Below the pieces are notes generated by a model that was given only the letters and a program-made list of their open reading frames with translations, was not told the DNA's origin and made no database searches. The translations under genes were made by a program, and so were the position numbers. Source: Blautia argi (GTDB taxonomy: Bacteria; Bacillota; Clostridia; Lachnospirales; Lachnospiraceae). Taken from it: a DNA stretch of 64,000 nt. The stretch is taken from NCBI RefSeq assembly GCF_003287895.1, contig NZ_CP030280.1, positions 1,371,501-1,435,500 of the forward strand, in the 5' to 3' direction. Positions 63,570-64,000 of the stretch are shown here, one piece after another (the stretch's first letter is position 1; every line of letters begins with the position of its first letter).

Positions 63570-63701
63570 ATGAAGAATGAAATCAGATTTACATTGGAAT
63601 CGAAGCAGAAACCGAAACTGGCACAGGAGATTGGAAACCTACTTAGAACAGCACCGCATTATGAACGGGTACCAAGCTGCGCATGCGACAGACGCATATA
63701 G
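63570..63701 (+). pseudogene. 5' fragment of an ICE "virulence-related"-type small gene
   Basis: 43 codons, MKNEIRFTLESKQKPKLAQE onward to YERVPSCACDRRI. It has a good AAAGGCGGG ribosome site. The first 38 residues resemble a ~75-residue protein recurrent in Tn1549-like elements (which continues after VPSCAY); here the sequence switches to another gene at about 63690. Confidence 0.5.
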
Positions 63702-64000
63702 CGTGTATGAGGAAATCATCAAGGACAATATCGAGTACGACTATCTGATACAGGACAGATACCTTGACCGGGACAGGATAGAGGAAATCCTTGCCCTTAT
63801 TCTTGAAACTGTCTGCACCAAACGAAGAACAATCCGTATCGCCGGGGACGACCACCCGGCAGAGCTTGTAAAAGCAAAATTTATGAAACTGAACAGCGAA
63901 CATATCCGCTTTGTACTTGACTGTATGCAGGAAAACACCACCAAAATCCGCAACATCAAGCAGTACATGAAAGCTGCTCTTTTCAATGCCCCGTCTACGA
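63661..64000 (+). CDS. C-terminal part of RepA-type protein (DUF6017-like), runs off the window
   Basis: From ATG 63661 the frame is open to the edge. YEEIIKDNIEYDYLIQDRYL, PAELVKAKFMKLNSEHIRFV and CMQENTTKIRNIKQYMKAAL then FNAP match, from memory, the C-terminal DUF6017 region of replication-initiator proteins on Tn1549-like ICEs. The N-terminal initiator domain is absent, as the upstream sequence belongs to a different gene, so this may be a truncated copy. Confidence 0.55.
   Translation, partial: MNGYQAAHATDAYSVYEEIIKDNIEYDYLIQDRYLDRDRIEEILALILETVCTKRRTIRIAGDDHPAELVKAKFMKLNSEHIRFVLDCMQENTTKIRNIKQYMKAALFNAPST

Overview
The window looks like the chromosome of a gut Lachnospiraceae bacterium (Blautia / Mediterraneibacter gnavus type). 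The protein families, AT-leaning composition, strong GGAGG ribosome sites and clostridial mobile elements all point that way. This assignment is inference; no rRNA, tRNA or CRISPR array was seen.

1-20 kb is ordinary backbone. It holds the tail of larC, a DEAD-box RNA helicase behind a leader terminator, endonuclease III (nth), formimidoylglutamase (hutG), XdhC, a nitroreductase, and a two-component system followed by two ABC-ATPase/FtsX-permease pairs. Aspartokinase, a 26-residue membrane peptide, an IS110 remnant, a ROK regulator, a sorbitol/xylitol-type dehydrogenase and a frameshifted rlmD complete it.

20-43 kb is an integrated, plasmid-like mobilizable element. On the minus strand it reads parM, parR (split by nested insertion sequences), repA, dnaC, a DUF3847-like gene, an IncQ/MobQ-type oriT and a MobA/MobL relaxase. 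Its cargo is a 1315-residue nuclease-STAND NTPase (candidate anti-phage gene), a two-component system with an ABC exporter, a STAND-TPR protein and a GNAT toxin/antitoxin-like pair. A large serine recombinase gene lies at 41.5-43.2 kb.

43.4-52.4 kb holds a raffinose/sucrose operon: AraC regulator, sugar-binding lipoprotein, two permeases, the alpha-galactosidase/sucrose-kinase fusion AgaSK, and a sucrose(-6-phosphate) phosphorylase. It is bounded by a truncated DUF6075-like gene, a transposase remnant and a decayed second copy of the serine recombinase 3' end. The logic is uptake of raffinose, release of galactose, phosphorylation of sucrose, then phosphorolysis.

53.4-59.3 kb is a deleted Tn916-family conjugative element: a thioester/VaFE surface adhesin (frameshifted), a chimeric ORF joining a methyltransferase start to an Orf15/VirB6-like gene, xis and int. 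59.5-63.1 kb is a putative restriction-modification island: an HNH-like protein, an AbrB-like small protein, a C5 cytosine methyltransferase (two frameshifts) and a convergent SacI-like endonuclease. From 63.2 kb another ICE-like segment begins, with a RepA/DUF6017-type C-terminus running off the end.

Seven clean frameshifts in five otherwise well-preserved genes are all single-base insertions, six of them in homopolymers or doublets. Sequence error must therefore be excluded before these genes are called dead.
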